This document shows positions 9,272-18,411 of a stretch of DNA of 64,000 nt, in pieces. Numbering within the stretch: position 1 is the first letter of the stretch; every line of letters starts with the position of its first letter. The translations under genes were made by a program, and so were the position numbers. Origin of the DNA: Luteimonas sp. RC10 (lineage in GTDB: Bacteria; Pseudomonadota; Gammaproteobacteria; Xanthomonadales; Xanthomonadaceae); contig NZ_JACHYJ010000001.1 in assembly GCF_014192745.1 (NCBI RefSeq), positions 248,001-312,000 on the forward strand, given 5' to 3'. The notes under the pieces are model-generated. The model was not told the DNA's origin. It searched no databases and saw only the letters and a program-made list of their open reading frames with translations.

Positions 9272-10345
9272 ATGCTGACCCCCGTCTTCGCGATCGCCAC
9301 GATGGTACTGGCGATCGCCACCCTGATGCCCACCATCCGCAGTGGCGCGTGGTGGATCCGCGGTTTCGACTTCCCGCGTCTGCAACTGCTCGTGCTGTCG
9401 ATCGCCGTGCTGGCGGCGCAGATGGTGCTGCAGCCGATCGACGATGCGTGGACCACCGCGATCGTCGTCGTCAATGCCGGCTGCGTGCTCTGGCAGGCCT
9501 GGTGGATCGTCCCCTACACCCGGCTGCGGCGGCCGGAGGTCGCCGACGCCCCCGCCGATGCGCACCCGCGCATCCGCCTGCTCGCCAGCAATGTGCTGAT
9601 GCACAACCGCGACACCGCACCGCTCGTGGCGCTGGTGCGCGAGCACCGCCCCGATGTGCTGATCGCGGTGGAGACCGACCGGCACTGGGAGCGCGCGCTC
9701 GACGGTCTACAGGACCTGTTGCCGCATGCGCTGCGCTGCCCACTGGACAACCTGTACGGCATGCATCTGTACACGCGCCTGCCGCTGCACGATGCCAAGG
9801 TGCGCTATCTGGTCGAGGACGACATCCCGTCGATGCACGCCACGCTCGAGCTCGACGACGGGCAGCGGGTCGTCCTGCATGCCCTGCACCCACGCCCGCC
9901 GAGTCCGACCGAAGCCGACAGCTCGCAGGACCGCGACGCCGAGCTGGTGCTGGTCGGGCGCGCCGCGCGTGAGGCCGAACATCCTGTGATCGTCGCTGGC
10001 GACCTCAACGATGTGGCGTGGTCCCGGACCACGCGTCTGTTCCGCAAGGTCAGTGGCCTGCTCGATCCCCGCATCGGGCGCGGCATGTACAACACCTTCC
10101 ACGCACGCCTGCCGGGGCTGCGCTGGCCACTCGATCATTTGTTCCACAGCCGGCACTTCACCCTGGTGTGCATGCGCCGGTTGCCGGCGATCGGCTCGGA
10201 CCATTTCCCGATCCTCGTCGAGCTAGCGCTCGCGCCCGGCCACAATCCGCGCGACGCGGGTCTGTCACCGGATGCGCAGGCACGTGCCGATGCGCAGGCG
10301 GCGGTCGACGGCGCCGATCCCAACGTCGCCGCCGCGCCGCGCTGA
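9272..10345 (+). CDS. Endonuclease/exonuclease/phosphatase-family protein, membrane-anchored
   Basis: 357 residues. The N-terminus carries about three hydrophobic helices (about 2-20, 38-56, 62-80). An EEP catalytic domain follows: ASNVLMHN (Asn), IAVETD (Glu), VAGDLNDV (Asp/Asn) and GSDHFPI (Asp-His) occur in the canonical order. This architecture is common in envelope proteins with a periplasmic or cytoplasmic phosphodiesterase face, acting on nucleic acids or phospholipid head groups. The substrate cannot be read from the sequence. The C-terminal 35 residues are Ala/Asp-rich and look disordered. Confidence 0.85.
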   Translation: MLTPVFAIATMVLAIATLMPTIRSGAWWIRGFDFPRLQLLVLSIAVLAAQMVLQPIDDAWTTAIVVVNAGCVLWQAWWIVPYTRLRRPEVADAPADAHPRIRLLASNVLMHNRDTAPLVALVREHRPDVLIAVETDRHWERALDGLQDLLPHALRCPLDNLYGMHLYTRLPLHDAKVRYLVEDDIPSMHATLELDDGQRVVLHALHPRPPSPTEADSSQDRDAELVLVGRAAREAEHPVIVAGDLNDVAWSRTTRLFRKVSGLLDPRIGRGMYNTFHARLPGLRWPLDHLFHSRHFTLVCMRRLPAIGSDHFPILVELALAPGHNPRDAGLSPDAQARADAQAAVDGADPNVAAAPR

Positions 10346-10365
10346 TCGCAGCGCAGGCGGCCGCT

Positions 10366-10737
10366 TCAGCGGTCCAGTCGGGCGCGCAGGTCGCGCAGGT
10401 CCTGCCGGGCGATGTCGCGCAACGTGGCGTCACGCCAGGCCTGGGCCGCATCCGGGCCGGCCTGCGCGCTACGGCGCTCGTACTCGGGCTGCATCTGCTC
10501 GATCCGCAGTGCGCGGATGCGGCGATACTCGGCTTTCAGCGACGAGGCGCGCCGGATCGGCCAGGACTCGCCGATCGGCTGCGCCCACGGTTGCGGTTCG
10601 ACGGCCAACGTGGCGACGACGTCAGTCTGCGCCGCGGCGGCACCGTCGCCGGCCCAGGCCGGCAATCCGCAGGCCAGCGCGAGCAGCGCGATGGGCATGG
10701 CCCACCGCTGCGCGCGACCTCTGACGATCTCGTCCAT
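10366..10737 (-). CDS. Small secreted protein of unknown function
   Basis: 123 residues; a start four codons further upstream is possible. A short Arg-rich N-terminus and a hydrophobic segment ending in GLPAWAGDG look like a signal peptide. The mature part is mostly helical and charged (SLKAEYRRIRALRIEQM, Arg/Gln/Asp-rich end). I do not recognise a family. It ends 21 bases from the convergent EEP gene and lies downstream of another minus-strand gene with a 73-bp gap. Confidence 0.55.
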   Translation of the reverse strand: MDEIVRGRAQRWAMPIALLALACGLPAWAGDGAAAAQTDVVATLAVEPQPWAQPIGESWPIRRASSLKAEYRRIRALRIEQMQPEYERRSAQAGPDAAQAWRDATLRDIARQDLRDLRARLDR

Positions 10738-10810
10738 CGCACCCTCCACGCGCTGACGATAACCGAGACGCTAGCACCGAATCGGCGACGGTGGTGTGCA
10801 GACCGCGCGT

Positions 10811-11365
10811 TCAGGCGCCGGGGCGCAGATCCAGTCCCAGCGCGTGGCCGATCGTGCGTACGCCATCGTCGTCGTCACGCAGCGCGATCGCGCCGGCGAA
10901 CGTGTCGTCGCCGGTCTCCCAGGTCCACAGCGTGTAGCCGGCGACCCGCAGCTGGTCATAGGCCGCGCCGAGCAGCGTCGACGGCGGCACCCCGGCCAGG
11001 GCATCGGCATCGGTGGGGTCTTCCAACTCCCAATCGATCTCGACGCAGAAACGCGCGGCCAGCTCGACCAGCACCTCGATCAGCGCGACACGATCGTCCT
11101 CCTCGATCCGGAAGCTCGACTGCCAGTCGGTGACCGCGCCCAGCGCGTCGCGTACTGCATCGGCGTCCGGGTCGGGCGGCAAGGCGTCCTGCCAGGCGAG
11201 GAACTGCTGGCGTGCCGCCTCCTCGTCGCCCGGATTGATCAGCAGCAGCCACTGCCAGGCGATCGCCTCGAGGTCGGCATCCGGGTCGTCCTCGGCGTCG
11301 GCACGGCCATCGCCGAGGAACGCGAAATTGTCGTCGGGGTCGAACTCGGTCTCGGGCAGGGACAT
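10811..11365 (-). CDS. Acidic conserved hypothetical protein (possibly DUF6630)
   Basis: 184 residues, very acidic (many D/E runs). No signal peptide or membrane helix. The end of the protein (TLWTWETGDDTFAG followed by IALRDDDDGVRTIG) resembles DUF6630 proteins, which are of unknown function; I hold that assignment loosely. The middle contains predicted helices rich in Trp and Leu. It is transcribed away from the lysine-tailed flavoprotein gene upstream, on the same strand, with 77 bases between. Confidence 0.6.
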   Translation of the reverse strand: MSLPETEFDPDDNFAFLGDGRADAEDDPDADLEAIAWQWLLLINPGDEEAARQQFLAWQDALPPDPDADAVRDALGAVTDWQSSFRIEEDDRVALIEVLVELAARFCVEIDWELEDPTDADALAGVPPSTLLGAAYDQLRVAGYTLWTWETGDDTFAGAIALRDDDDGVRTIGHALGLDLRPGA

Positions 11366-11442
11366 AACAGGCGGATCGGCGTTGGGGGCGTGCAGTGTGC
11401 CGCTGCTGCGGCCGCGCTGCAGCCCCCGGGTCGGATGGCCGC

Positions 11443-12243
11443 TCAGCGTGTCCGAGGCTTGGACGTGCCGCCCGCCTGCTTCGCCGGCGCCTTGGCCGCG
11501 GCTGTGCGGCCGGTGGTCTTGGTGGCCGTCGCCTTCTTCGCGCTCGTCTTGGTGGCGGCCTGCTTCGAGGCTGCTGTCTTCGTCGCAGTCTTCTTCGTGG
11601 CCGTCTTCGTCGTCGCGCTGGTGTTGGTCGCGGACTTGCCGGCCGCGGCCCGCGTCGTGGACGCCGTCTTCGATGCTGTCCGGGCCTGGTGGCTGCGCGT
11701 CTTGCGCGACGGCGGCGGGCGAGAGGTCTTGCGGTCGCCGCGCAGGTCGACGATACGGTTCTCACCCATCGCATCCTTGCGCTTGGTCACGCGCGCGGTG
11801 GCGAACGCGATCGCCTTGCCGATCAGCGTGCCGGGCGCATCCCAGTACTCGGCGGTGTGGGCTTCGACCTCGACCAGGGCGAGATTCGGATCGTCGATGC
11901 CGCCCGGGAAATAGGCCTTGAGCGCATCGTTCCAGAACGCCACCACCTTGGCGCGATCGTCGCTGACCCGTGCCTGCCCCGAGACCGAGACGTAGGTATT
12001 GCGGCGCTGCGAGGCATAGGCCAGATTGACGTTGGGATTGCGCGCGATCTCGTCGATCTTCGGACTGTCGGCGGCGACGAAGAACCAGATCCGCTCGCCG
12101 TCGAACTGCGCCTTCTGCGTCGACAGCGGCCGACTGACCAGCGCGCCGTCGCGGGCGACGGTGGTGAACATCGTGATGTCGATATCGTCGATCAGCGACG
12201 CGATCGTCGCCGCGTCTTCTTCGGCCTTGCTGGGCGATGCCAT
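11443..12243 (-). CDS. FMN split-barrel (general stress protein 26-like) with histone H1-like tail
   Basis: 266 residues from the ATG at 12243; an earlier in-frame ATG would add 24 Arg/Pro-rich residues. Residues 1-155 form a pyridoxamine-phosphate-oxidase-like split barrel (DITMFTTV, LVSRPLSTQ, IWFFVAADSPKI, NVNLAYA, YVSVSG), as in general stress protein 26. From about residue 170 the chain becomes an Ala/Lys/Thr-rich repeat (units such as TKTATKKTATKTAA and KKATATKTT), like AlgP or histone H1. Flavin binding and stress function are family knowledge; DNA or RNA binding by the tail is inference. Many relatives lack this tail. Confidence 0.85.
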   Translation of the reverse strand: MASPSKAEEDAATIASLIDDIDITMFTTVARDGALVSRPLSTQKAQFDGERIWFFVAADSPKIDEIARNPNVNLAYASQRRNTYVSVSGQARVSDDRAKVVAFWNDALKAYFPGGIDDPNLALVEVEAHTAEYWDAPGTLIGKAIAFATARVTKRKDAMGENRIVDLRGDRKTSRPPPSRKTRSHQARTASKTASTTRAAAGKSATNTSATTKTATKKTATKTAASKQAATKTSAKKATATKTTGRTAAAKAPAKQAGGTSKPRTR

Positions 12244-12330
12244 CGGGTACTCCGCGTGTCGAGGGTCGGCGTCGAGTGTCGACGTCGGCCAGCGCCGCGG
12301 ACGTGAAGACAGCACGCAGCGCGCGTGTCG

Positions 12331-13530
12331 CTAGCCTGCGCTCGGCACCGGTTGCCGCCGCTCGTCGCGGCGCGCCCAGGCGTAGATCAGCAGGCCGGCC
12401 GTCGCTGTCGCCGCGCCCACCCATCCGGTCGAGGTCCAGCCCAGGCCCGCACTGATCGCCAGTCCGCCCAGCCATGGGCCGAGCGCATTGGCGGTGTTGA
12501 ACGCAGCATGGTTGGATGCGGCTGCAAGCGTCTGCGCATCACCGGCCACGTCCATCAACCGGGTCTGGAGCACCGGCGCCAGGGCGCCCATCGTGCCGAG
12601 CGCGACCACGGCCGGCAGGATCGACCACGTCGCCTGCGCCGCCAGCGGGAACAGCAGCAGCACCAGCAGCGACCACGCCAGGATCACCGCCGCGGCACGG
12701 AACTGCAGCCGGTCGAACAGCCAGCCACCGGCCACGTTGCCGATGATCGCGCCGACGCCGAACGCCGCCAGCGCCACCGGGATCCAGGTCTCGGCCACGC
12801 CCGTCACCTCGATCAGGGTCGGCGCCAGATAGCTGAAGACGCAGAACATGCCGGCAAATCCGATCGCACCGATCGCCAGTGCCAGCCAGACCTGGGACCG
12901 ATTGAATGCGCGCAACTCGCGCATCGGCGATTGCCCCGGCGCCACCGGATCGGGCGCGAGGAAGCGCGCCACCAGGACCACGGTGATCAGCGCGATCGCC
13001 GCCACCAGTGCGAACGTCCAGCGCCAGCTCGACAGCTGACCGAGCCAGGTCGCCAGCGGATTGCCGACCAGGATCGCGATCGACAATCCCAGCAGCACCC
13101 GGCTGACCGCCGTGCCGCGCTGATCGGGCCGGCTGATCGAGGCGGCGACCAGCACCGCGGTGCCGAAGTAGGCGCCATGCGGCAGGCCGGCAACGAAACG
13201 CGCCACCAGCATCGCCATGTAGTTGGGCGCCAGTGCACTGGCCAGGTTGCCCACGGCGTAGAAGCCCATCAGCGCCAGCAGCAAGGTGCGCCGCGGCAGG
13301 CGGGCACCGAGGATCGCCAACAACGGCGCGCCGACGACCACGCCGAGCGCATAGCTGCTGATCAGATGGCCGACGTCCGGTTCGCTGACGCCGAACGCAC
13401 GCACCAGGTTGGGCATCAGGCCCATCATCGCGAATTCGCTGGTGCCGATCGCAAATCCGCCCAGGGCGAGCGCGAACAGGATCGGCGTGGCGGCGCGGCT
13501 GGGCAGCGACGCGGGCGAGGCGCTGGCCAT
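12331..13530 (-). CDS. MFS transporter, DHA1 (AraJ/YdhP-like)
   Basis: 399 residues with 12 hydrophobic helices. The N-terminal region (GGFAIGTSEFAMMGLMPNL, then LGARLPRRTLL as the loop 2-3 signature) is typical of the drug:H+ antiporter-1 branch that includes AraJ, YdhP and PbuE. It exports small molecules across the inner membrane; the substrate is unknown. The start at 13530 was chosen because upstream codons are basic, non-hydrophobic and overlap the spacer. It lies 87 bases upstream of the flavoprotein gene in the same direction and is divergent from the flavodoxin-like reductase at 13698. Confidence 0.9.
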   Translation of the reverse strand: MASASPASLPSRAATPILFALALGGFAIGTSEFAMMGLMPNLVRAFGVSEPDVGHLISSYALGVVVGAPLLAILGARLPRRTLLLALMGFYAVGNLASALAPNYMAMLVARFVAGLPHGAYFGTAVLVAASISRPDQRGTAVSRVLLGLSIAILVGNPLATWLGQLSSWRWTFALVAAIALITVVLVARFLAPDPVAPGQSPMRELRAFNRSQVWLALAIGAIGFAGMFCVFSYLAPTLIEVTGVAETWIPVALAAFGVGAIIGNVAGGWLFDRLQFRAAAVILAWSLLVLLLFPLAAQATWSILPAVVALGTMGALAPVLQTRLMDVAGDAQTLAAASNHAAFNTANALGPWLGGLAISAGLGWTSTGWVGAATATAGLLIYAWARRDERRQPVPSAG

Positions 13531-13697
13531 CGCAGGTCTCCGGCAAGGACGACCGCGTATTATGTTGCATCGCAGCAAGCATCCCGTCGCCCTGCCTGGA
13601 CAACGGTCCGCGCGCGTTCATGCGGATCGCAGCCCACGACGCGGTCTGTACGGCCCGACACCGACAGTGGCGCCCTCTTCGCTCCTGCGAGTCCGCC

Positions 13698-14309
13698 ATG
13701 ACGCTCTCCGCCTTCGGCCTCAACTGCACGCTCAAGTCGGGCGACGCCCCCTCCTCGACGCAAAAGATGCTCGACGCCGTACTGGCCGCGCTCGCGCGGC
13801 ACGACGTGCGCACCGACAGCGCGCGCGTGGCCGACTTCGACGTGCGCCCGGGCGTGACCGCCGATGAGGGCGACGGCGACCAATGGCCGCAGCTGCGCCG
13901 CCGCATCATGGAGGCGCAGATCCTGGTCCTGGCCACGCCGATCTGGATGGGGCATCCCTCGAGCCTGGCCCAGCGTGTGCTCGAACGTCTGGACGCGGTG
14001 CTCGGTGAGATCGATGACGACGGCGTCTATCCGACCTTCGGCAAGGTCGCCATCGCCGCGGTCGTCGGCAACGAGGACGGCGCCCACTTCGTCCATTCCC
14101 AGCTCTACCAGGGCCTGGCGGATGTGGGATTCACGCTGCCGGGCGGTTCGCCGCCGTACTGGGTCGGCGAGGCGATGGGCAGTACCGACTTCAAGGATCT
14201 CGACACGATCCCCGACAAGGTCGACGAGACCATCCGTACGGTCGCCAGCAACGCCGCGCACCTGGCGCGCCTGCTGGCCGAGCGGCCCTATCCCGCGCCC
14301 AAGCGCTGA
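13698..14309 (+). CDS. Flavodoxin-family NAD(P)H-dependent FMN oxidoreductase
   Basis: 203 residues. The flavodoxin-like fold is indicated by an N-terminal strand plus a phosphate-binding loop with S-x-T (GLNCTLKSGD, then SSTQKML) and by ILVLATPIWMGHPSS, which matches the FMN ring-binding loop of NADPH-dependent FMN reductases. A later segment (AAVVGNEDGAH, then LPGGSPPYWVGEA) fits the second flavin loop. The probable reaction is two-electron reduction of quinones or other acceptors in the cytosol. No Shine-Dalgarno sequence is obvious before the ATG at 13698. Confidence 0.82.
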   Translation: MTLSAFGLNCTLKSGDAPSSTQKMLDAVLAALARHDVRTDSARVADFDVRPGVTADEGDGDQWPQLRRRIMEAQILVLATPIWMGHPSSLAQRVLERLDAVLGEIDDDGVYPTFGKVAIAAVVGNEDGAHFVHSQLYQGLADVGFTLPGGSPPYWVGEAMGSTDFKDLDTIPDKVDETIRTVASNAAHLARLLAERPYPAPKR

Positions 14310-14334
14310 CGCGCCCGTCGCACTTGGCGGCAGC

Positions 14335-14544
14335 TCAGGGACCGGTGGCCTCGTCGTCGGCCGCCGGATCGGTGTGATCGGGCCCGGTGGGGTCGGGATC
14401 GGGCATGCGCTGCGCGCCGCCGCCGCGTCGCGGCATGCGGTCGTCGCCGACCGGCGACCAAGCGTTGCGGTCGCCGCTGCCGTGCGGATAGCTGCGCGGC
14501 TGGCTGGGGATCGGGGCGTCGTCGGGCGGATCTTTGCGTGACAT
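14335..14544 (-). CDS. Small Pro/Asp-rich hypothetical protein
   Basis: 69 residues, hydrophilic and rich in Pro, Asp, Gly and Arg, likely disordered. GGAG lies 8 bases before the ATG on the minus strand, which supports translation. No domain is recognised. It is convergent with the flavodoxin-like gene, with 25 bases between the stops. Confidence 0.5.
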   Translation of the reverse strand: MSRKDPPDDAPIPSQPRSYPHGSGDRNAWSPVGDDRMPRRGGGAQRMPDPDPTGPDHTDPAADDEATGP

Positions 14545-14691
14545 CGCAGGCTCCGGCTTGAATCGAAGGGCGCAGCGTCCTGCCGCCGGCGCCGCGCCAC
14601 CGTGAGCGCGCACGTCGACTCGTGCCACAAGTGCGCAGGGGATGCGCGCGGTCTCACGTCGCCAGGTGGTGCCTCCTGCTACGACAGCGGC

Positions 14692-15483
14692 ATGCCCCAG
14701 GTCCCCGCCCGCCCACCTCATCCCCCGCCGCGGATCGGCTGCGCCGGCTGGTCGATCGCCTCGCGCGATGCCGCCCTGTTCGAAGACGGCGCCAGCATGC
14801 TGGCGCGCTATGCCACGCGGTTCGACCTGGTCGAGATCAATTCTTCGTTCTATCGGCCGCACCGGCGGACGACCTACGAGCGCTGGGCGGCCAGCGTGCC
14901 GGCGGGCTTCCGCTTCAGCGCGAAGCTGCCGCGCACGATCACCCACGAGCACCGGCTGCGCAGCTGCGGTCCGCTGCTCGATGCCTTCCTCGAGGCGGCA
15001 ACCGGCCTGGGGGAGCGGCTCGGCTGCCTGCTGGTGCAACTGCCGCCCAGCCTGGCGTTCGACGCACGCAGCGCCGCAACGTTCCTGGCAATGCTGCGTC
15101 GGCGCTGGGCGGGCGGCCTGGCCTGCGAGGTGCGGCATGCCAGCTGGCTGACGCCGCGGGCCGAGGCACTGCTGCAGCGGCACGGCGTGGCACGCGTGGC
15201 CGCGGACCCGGCGCGGCATGGCGCCGATGCCCAGCCGGGCGGAGACCCGTCCGTGGCCTATTGGCGCTGGCACGGCACACCGCAGATCTACCGCAGCGCC
15301 TACGATGCGGCAGCCCTCGATTCGCTGGCCGCGGCCATCGACGCGCGCCCGGCGAGCGGCCACTGGGTGGTGTTCGACAACACCGCTGCCGGCCATGCCA
15401 CCGGCAATGCGGCCGCGCTGCAGGCCCGCTTGCAGGCGGGGCCGGCCACCGATGTCGCTCCGAGGGCACGCCGGCGTCGGTGA
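14692..15483 (+). CDS. DUF72 (YecE-like) TIM-barrel protein
   Basis: 263 residues. The family signature appears early: IGCAGWSI, later LVEINSSFYR and FRFSAKLPRTITHEHRL. The remaining blocks (LLVQLPPSLAF, CEVRHASW, YWRWHGTP, VVFDNTAAGHATGNA) follow the DUF72 order, including the final D-N-T-x-x-G-x-A-x-x-N-A. The length matches E. coli YecE. The function is not established; the fold is a TIM barrel. The ATG at 14692 starts just before the conserved core, and upstream in-frame codons are Cys-rich and unlike the family. Confidence 0.88.
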   Translation: MPQVPARPPHPPPRIGCAGWSIASRDAALFEDGASMLARYATRFDLVEINSSFYRPHRRTTYERWAASVPAGFRFSAKLPRTITHEHRLRSCGPLLDAFLEAATGLGERLGCLLVQLPPSLAFDARSAATFLAMLRRRWAGGLACEVRHASWLTPRAEALLQRHGVARVAADPARHGADAQPGGDPSVAYWRWHGTPQIYRSAYDAAALDSLAAAIDARPASGHWVVFDNTAAGHATGNAAALQARLQAGPATDVAPRARRRR

Positions 15484-15582
15484 GGCCGCGGGCCACGGTG
15501 CGACGCCCGGTTGCGGTCATCATCCCCCCACCACTGGGACCTATGGCAGGATGCGGCCCGTCTCGAGCTGCGCGTCCCGCTG

Positions 15583-18411
15583 TTGAACCCGCCCGCTGCC
15601 TGTCCCACCAGCATCGATTTTCTGCCCGCACACGGCGTGATGGCGGGCCGTATTGCTGCGTTCGACTGGTCGACGACGCCGCTGGGGCCGCTGCAGACCT
15701 GGCCGCAGTCGCTGCGCACCACGGTGGCGCTGATGCTCGATTCGCGCTTTGCGATGTGCCTGAGCTGGGGCCCGGAGCTGACGTTCCTCTACAACGACGC
15801 CTATGCCCCGATGCTCGGCGCCAAGGAGCCCGACGCACTGGGCCGGCCGATTGCGCGGATCTGGCCGGATGTCTGGGACGACATCCTGCCGCTGATCGAG
15901 CAGGCGATGTCCGGCACGGCGACCTCGCACGAGGACATGCCGCTGACGATGCTGCGCCACGGCTACCCGGAACAGACCTACTGGACGTTCGCCTATACGC
16001 CGGTGCGCGATGAGCAGGGACAGATTCCGGGCTTTCTGAACATCACCACCGAAACCACGCAGAAGGTGCTCGCCCAGCGACAGCTCGCCGCCGAGGCCGA
16101 GCGCCTGGGGCGTCTGTTCGATCAGGCGCCGAGCTTCATGGCCCTGTTGCGCGGACCCGAGCATCGCTTCGAGCTGGCCAATCCCGGCTACCGACGCCTG
16201 GTCGGCGATCGCGACCTGATCGGCCGCACCGTCGCCGAGGCCTTGCCCGACGCGGTCGACCAAGGCTTCAAGTCGCTGCTCGACGATGTCTACGCGACCG
16301 GCCGCGCATTCTCGGCCAGCGGTGCCCGCTTCGTCGTCCAGGCCACGCCGGGCGGGCCGTCGGTGGAGCGCTACCTCGATTTCGTCTATCAGCCGGTCAC
16401 CGACGAGCGCGGCGTGATCGGAATTTTCGTCCAGGGCGTGGACGTGACTGCACGCGCGCTGGCCGACGAGGCGCTGCGCGAGCGCGAGGCCGAACTGCGC
16501 ACGCTCAACAGCGACCTGGAGCGGCAGGTCGTCGCGCGCGCGCGCGAACGCTCGCTGACCTGGCAGGTCACGCCCGACCTGCTCGCGGTCGTCGATGCCG
16601 ACGGCTGCATGCAGACGACCAACCCGGCGTGGGGACAGATGTTGGGCTGGCGCGCCGACGAACTGGCCGGCCAGCCCTGGTGGGCGTTCGTCGACTCGGA
16701 CGACCAAGACGTCACCCGCAGCGTGCTCGACACGTTGCGCGCCGGCAAACCCGTGCTGCGCTTCGAGAACCGCTGGCGCACGCGCGCTGGCGGCGTGCGC
16801 ACGCTGTCGTGGGTGGCCACGCCCGAAGGCGGTCGTTTCTATTGCAGCGCGCGCGATGTCACCGACATCAAGGCCGCCGCCGACGCGCTGGCGCGTTCGC
16901 AGGCGCAGCTGCGTACGCTGTTTGAGACCAGCTACCAGCTGCAGGCGATGTGCACGCCCGACGGCACACTGACCGATGCGAACCAGACCGTGCTCGATGC
17001 GATCGGGGTCGAGTTCGAGGCCATCGTCGGCCGGCCGCTGTGGGAGACGTCCTGGTTCAGCACCACGCCGGGGATGTCCGAGCGCGTCCGCGGCCTGTTC
17101 AACGAAGCCACCCGCGGCGGCACCGCGCGCGCCGAGATCGAGGTCGAGTTGGCGTCCGGGCGGCGCGTGCACGACCTGTCGATCCGCCCGATCCGCGACG
17201 CCGGCGGGCGGATCATCGCGGTCGTGCCCGAAGCGATCGATACCACCGAGCGACGCAACGCCGAAGAAGCGCTGCGTCAGTCGCAGAAGCTCGAAGCAAT
17301 GGGCCAGCTGACCGGTGGCGTCGCGCACGATTTCAACAACCTGCTTACACCGATCTTCACCGCCCTCGAGCTCGCCGGTGACCCGGATGCCCGGCCTGAA
17401 CGTCGTGCGCGCATGATTGCGGTTGCGCAGCGCTCGGCCGAACGCGCGGCCACACTGGTGCAGCGCCTGCTGGCCTTCGCGAGGCGGCAGCCGCTGCAGC
17501 CGGTGGATGTGGAGGTCGGTCCGCTGGTCGCGGGCATGGCGGAGCTGATCGCAAGCTCCAGCAGCCCGCGCGTGCGACTGGTGCTCGACATCGCCGAGGA
17601 CCTGGCACCGGCGATCGCCGACCCCAACCAGTTGGAGATGGCGCTGCTCAACCTCAGCGTCAACGCCTGCGACGCGATGCCCGATGGCGGTGTGCTCACG
17701 CTCGGCGCACGCAATGCGCGGATGGATGCCGACACGCACGCCGACGGCCTGCCGCCCGGCGACTACGTCGTCGTCTCGGTCGCCGACACCGGTCACGGCA
17801 TGGACGAGGCGACGCGCGCGCGCGCCGTCGAGCCGTTCTTCTCGACCAAGGGCATCGGCCGCGGCACTGGCCTGGGCCTGTCGATGGCGCATGGCCTGGC
17901 CTCGCAGCTCGGCGGCCGGCTGGCGATCGCCAGCGCCCCGCAACGGGGCACCACGATGGAACTCTGGCTGCCGGTGGGCACCCGCCGCGCGGCCGCGAAT
18001 GCAGACAGCAACGAGGACGATCACGTGAACACGACAGACGAACACCGCGGTACCGCGCTCGTGGTCGACGACGAAGACGCCGTGCGCATGTGCACCGCCG
18101 ACGCGCTCGACGACATGGGCTACCGCGTGATCGAAGCCAGCTCGGCCGAAGAGGCGCTGGCCGCGCTCGAGGGCGGGCTGGCCCCCGACATTCTGGTCAC
18201 CGACCACCTGATGCCCGGCATGACCGGCGCCGAGTTGGCCCGCACTGTACGCGACCGGTTGCCGGGCACGGCCGTGGTCATCGTCTCGGGTTACACGAGC
18301 ATGGCCGAGTTCGATCCGGGCCTGACGATCCTGGGCAAGCCGTTCCGCCAGCAGGAGCTCGTCGCCAGCGTCGAGGCCGCGACCGCATCGCTGCAGTCGG
18401 CCGTGGCCTGA
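15583..18411 (+). CDS. Hybrid PAS sensor histidine kinase with C-terminal receiver
   Basis: About 942 residues if the TTG at 15583 is used. An ATG near 15640 would trim it, and a TTG at 15511 would extend it, so the start is uncertain. At least four PAS-like segments occupy about residues 10-560; the first has the usual F-D-W-S-T-T-P-L-G-P-L opening. The HisKA box is GGVAHDFNNLL with phospho-acceptor His582. The ATPase has N-box LLNLSVNACDAMPDGG, G1 VADTGHGMD and G2 GRGTGLGLS. The receiver (about 820-942) has Asp874 in LVTDHLMPGMTG and a KPF motif. No membrane helix is seen, so it is a cytoplasmic sensor kinase that may phosphorylate its own receiver. No partner response regulator is adjacent. 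Confidence 0.88.
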   Translation: MNPPAACPTSIDFLPAHGVMAGRIAAFDWSTTPLGPLQTWPQSLRTTVALMLDSRFAMCLSWGPELTFLYNDAYAPMLGAKEPDALGRPIARIWPDVWDDILPLIEQAMSGTATSHEDMPLTMLRHGYPEQTYWTFAYTPVRDEQGQIPGFLNITTETTQKVLAQRQLAAEAERLGRLFDQAPSFMALLRGPEHRFELANPGYRRLVGDRDLIGRTVAEALPDAVDQGFKSLLDDVYATGRAFSASGARFVVQATPGGPSVERYLDFVYQPVTDERGVIGIFVQGVDVTARALADEALREREAELRTLNSDLERQVVARARERSLTWQVTPDLLAVVDADGCMQTTNPAWGQMLGWRADELAGQPWWAFVDSDDQDVTRSVLDTLRAGKPVLRFENRWRTRAGGVRTLSWVATPEGGRFYCSARDVTDIKAAADALARSQAQLRTLFETSYQLQAMCTPDGTLTDANQTVLDAIGVEFEAIVGRPLWETSWFSTTPGMSERVRGLFNEATRGGTARAEIEVELASGRRVHDLSIRPIRDAGGRIIAVVPEAIDTTERRNAEEALRQSQKLEAMGQLTGGVAHDFNNLLTPIFTALELAGDPDARPERRARMIAVAQRSAERAATLVQRLLAFARRQPLQPVDVEVGPLVAGMAELIASSSSPRVRLVLDIAEDLAPAIADPNQLEMALLNLSVNACDAMPDGGVLTLGARNARMDADTHADGLPPGDYVVVSVADTGHGMDEATRARAVEPFFSTKGIGRGTGLGLSMAHGLASQLGGRLAIASAPQRGTTMELWLPVGTRRAAANADSNEDDHVNTTDEHRGTALVVDDEDAVRMCTADALDDMGYRVIEASSAEEALAALEGGLAPDILVTDHLMPGMTGAELARTVRDRLPGTAVVIVSGYTSMAEFDPGLTILGKPFRQQELVASVEAATASLQSAVA

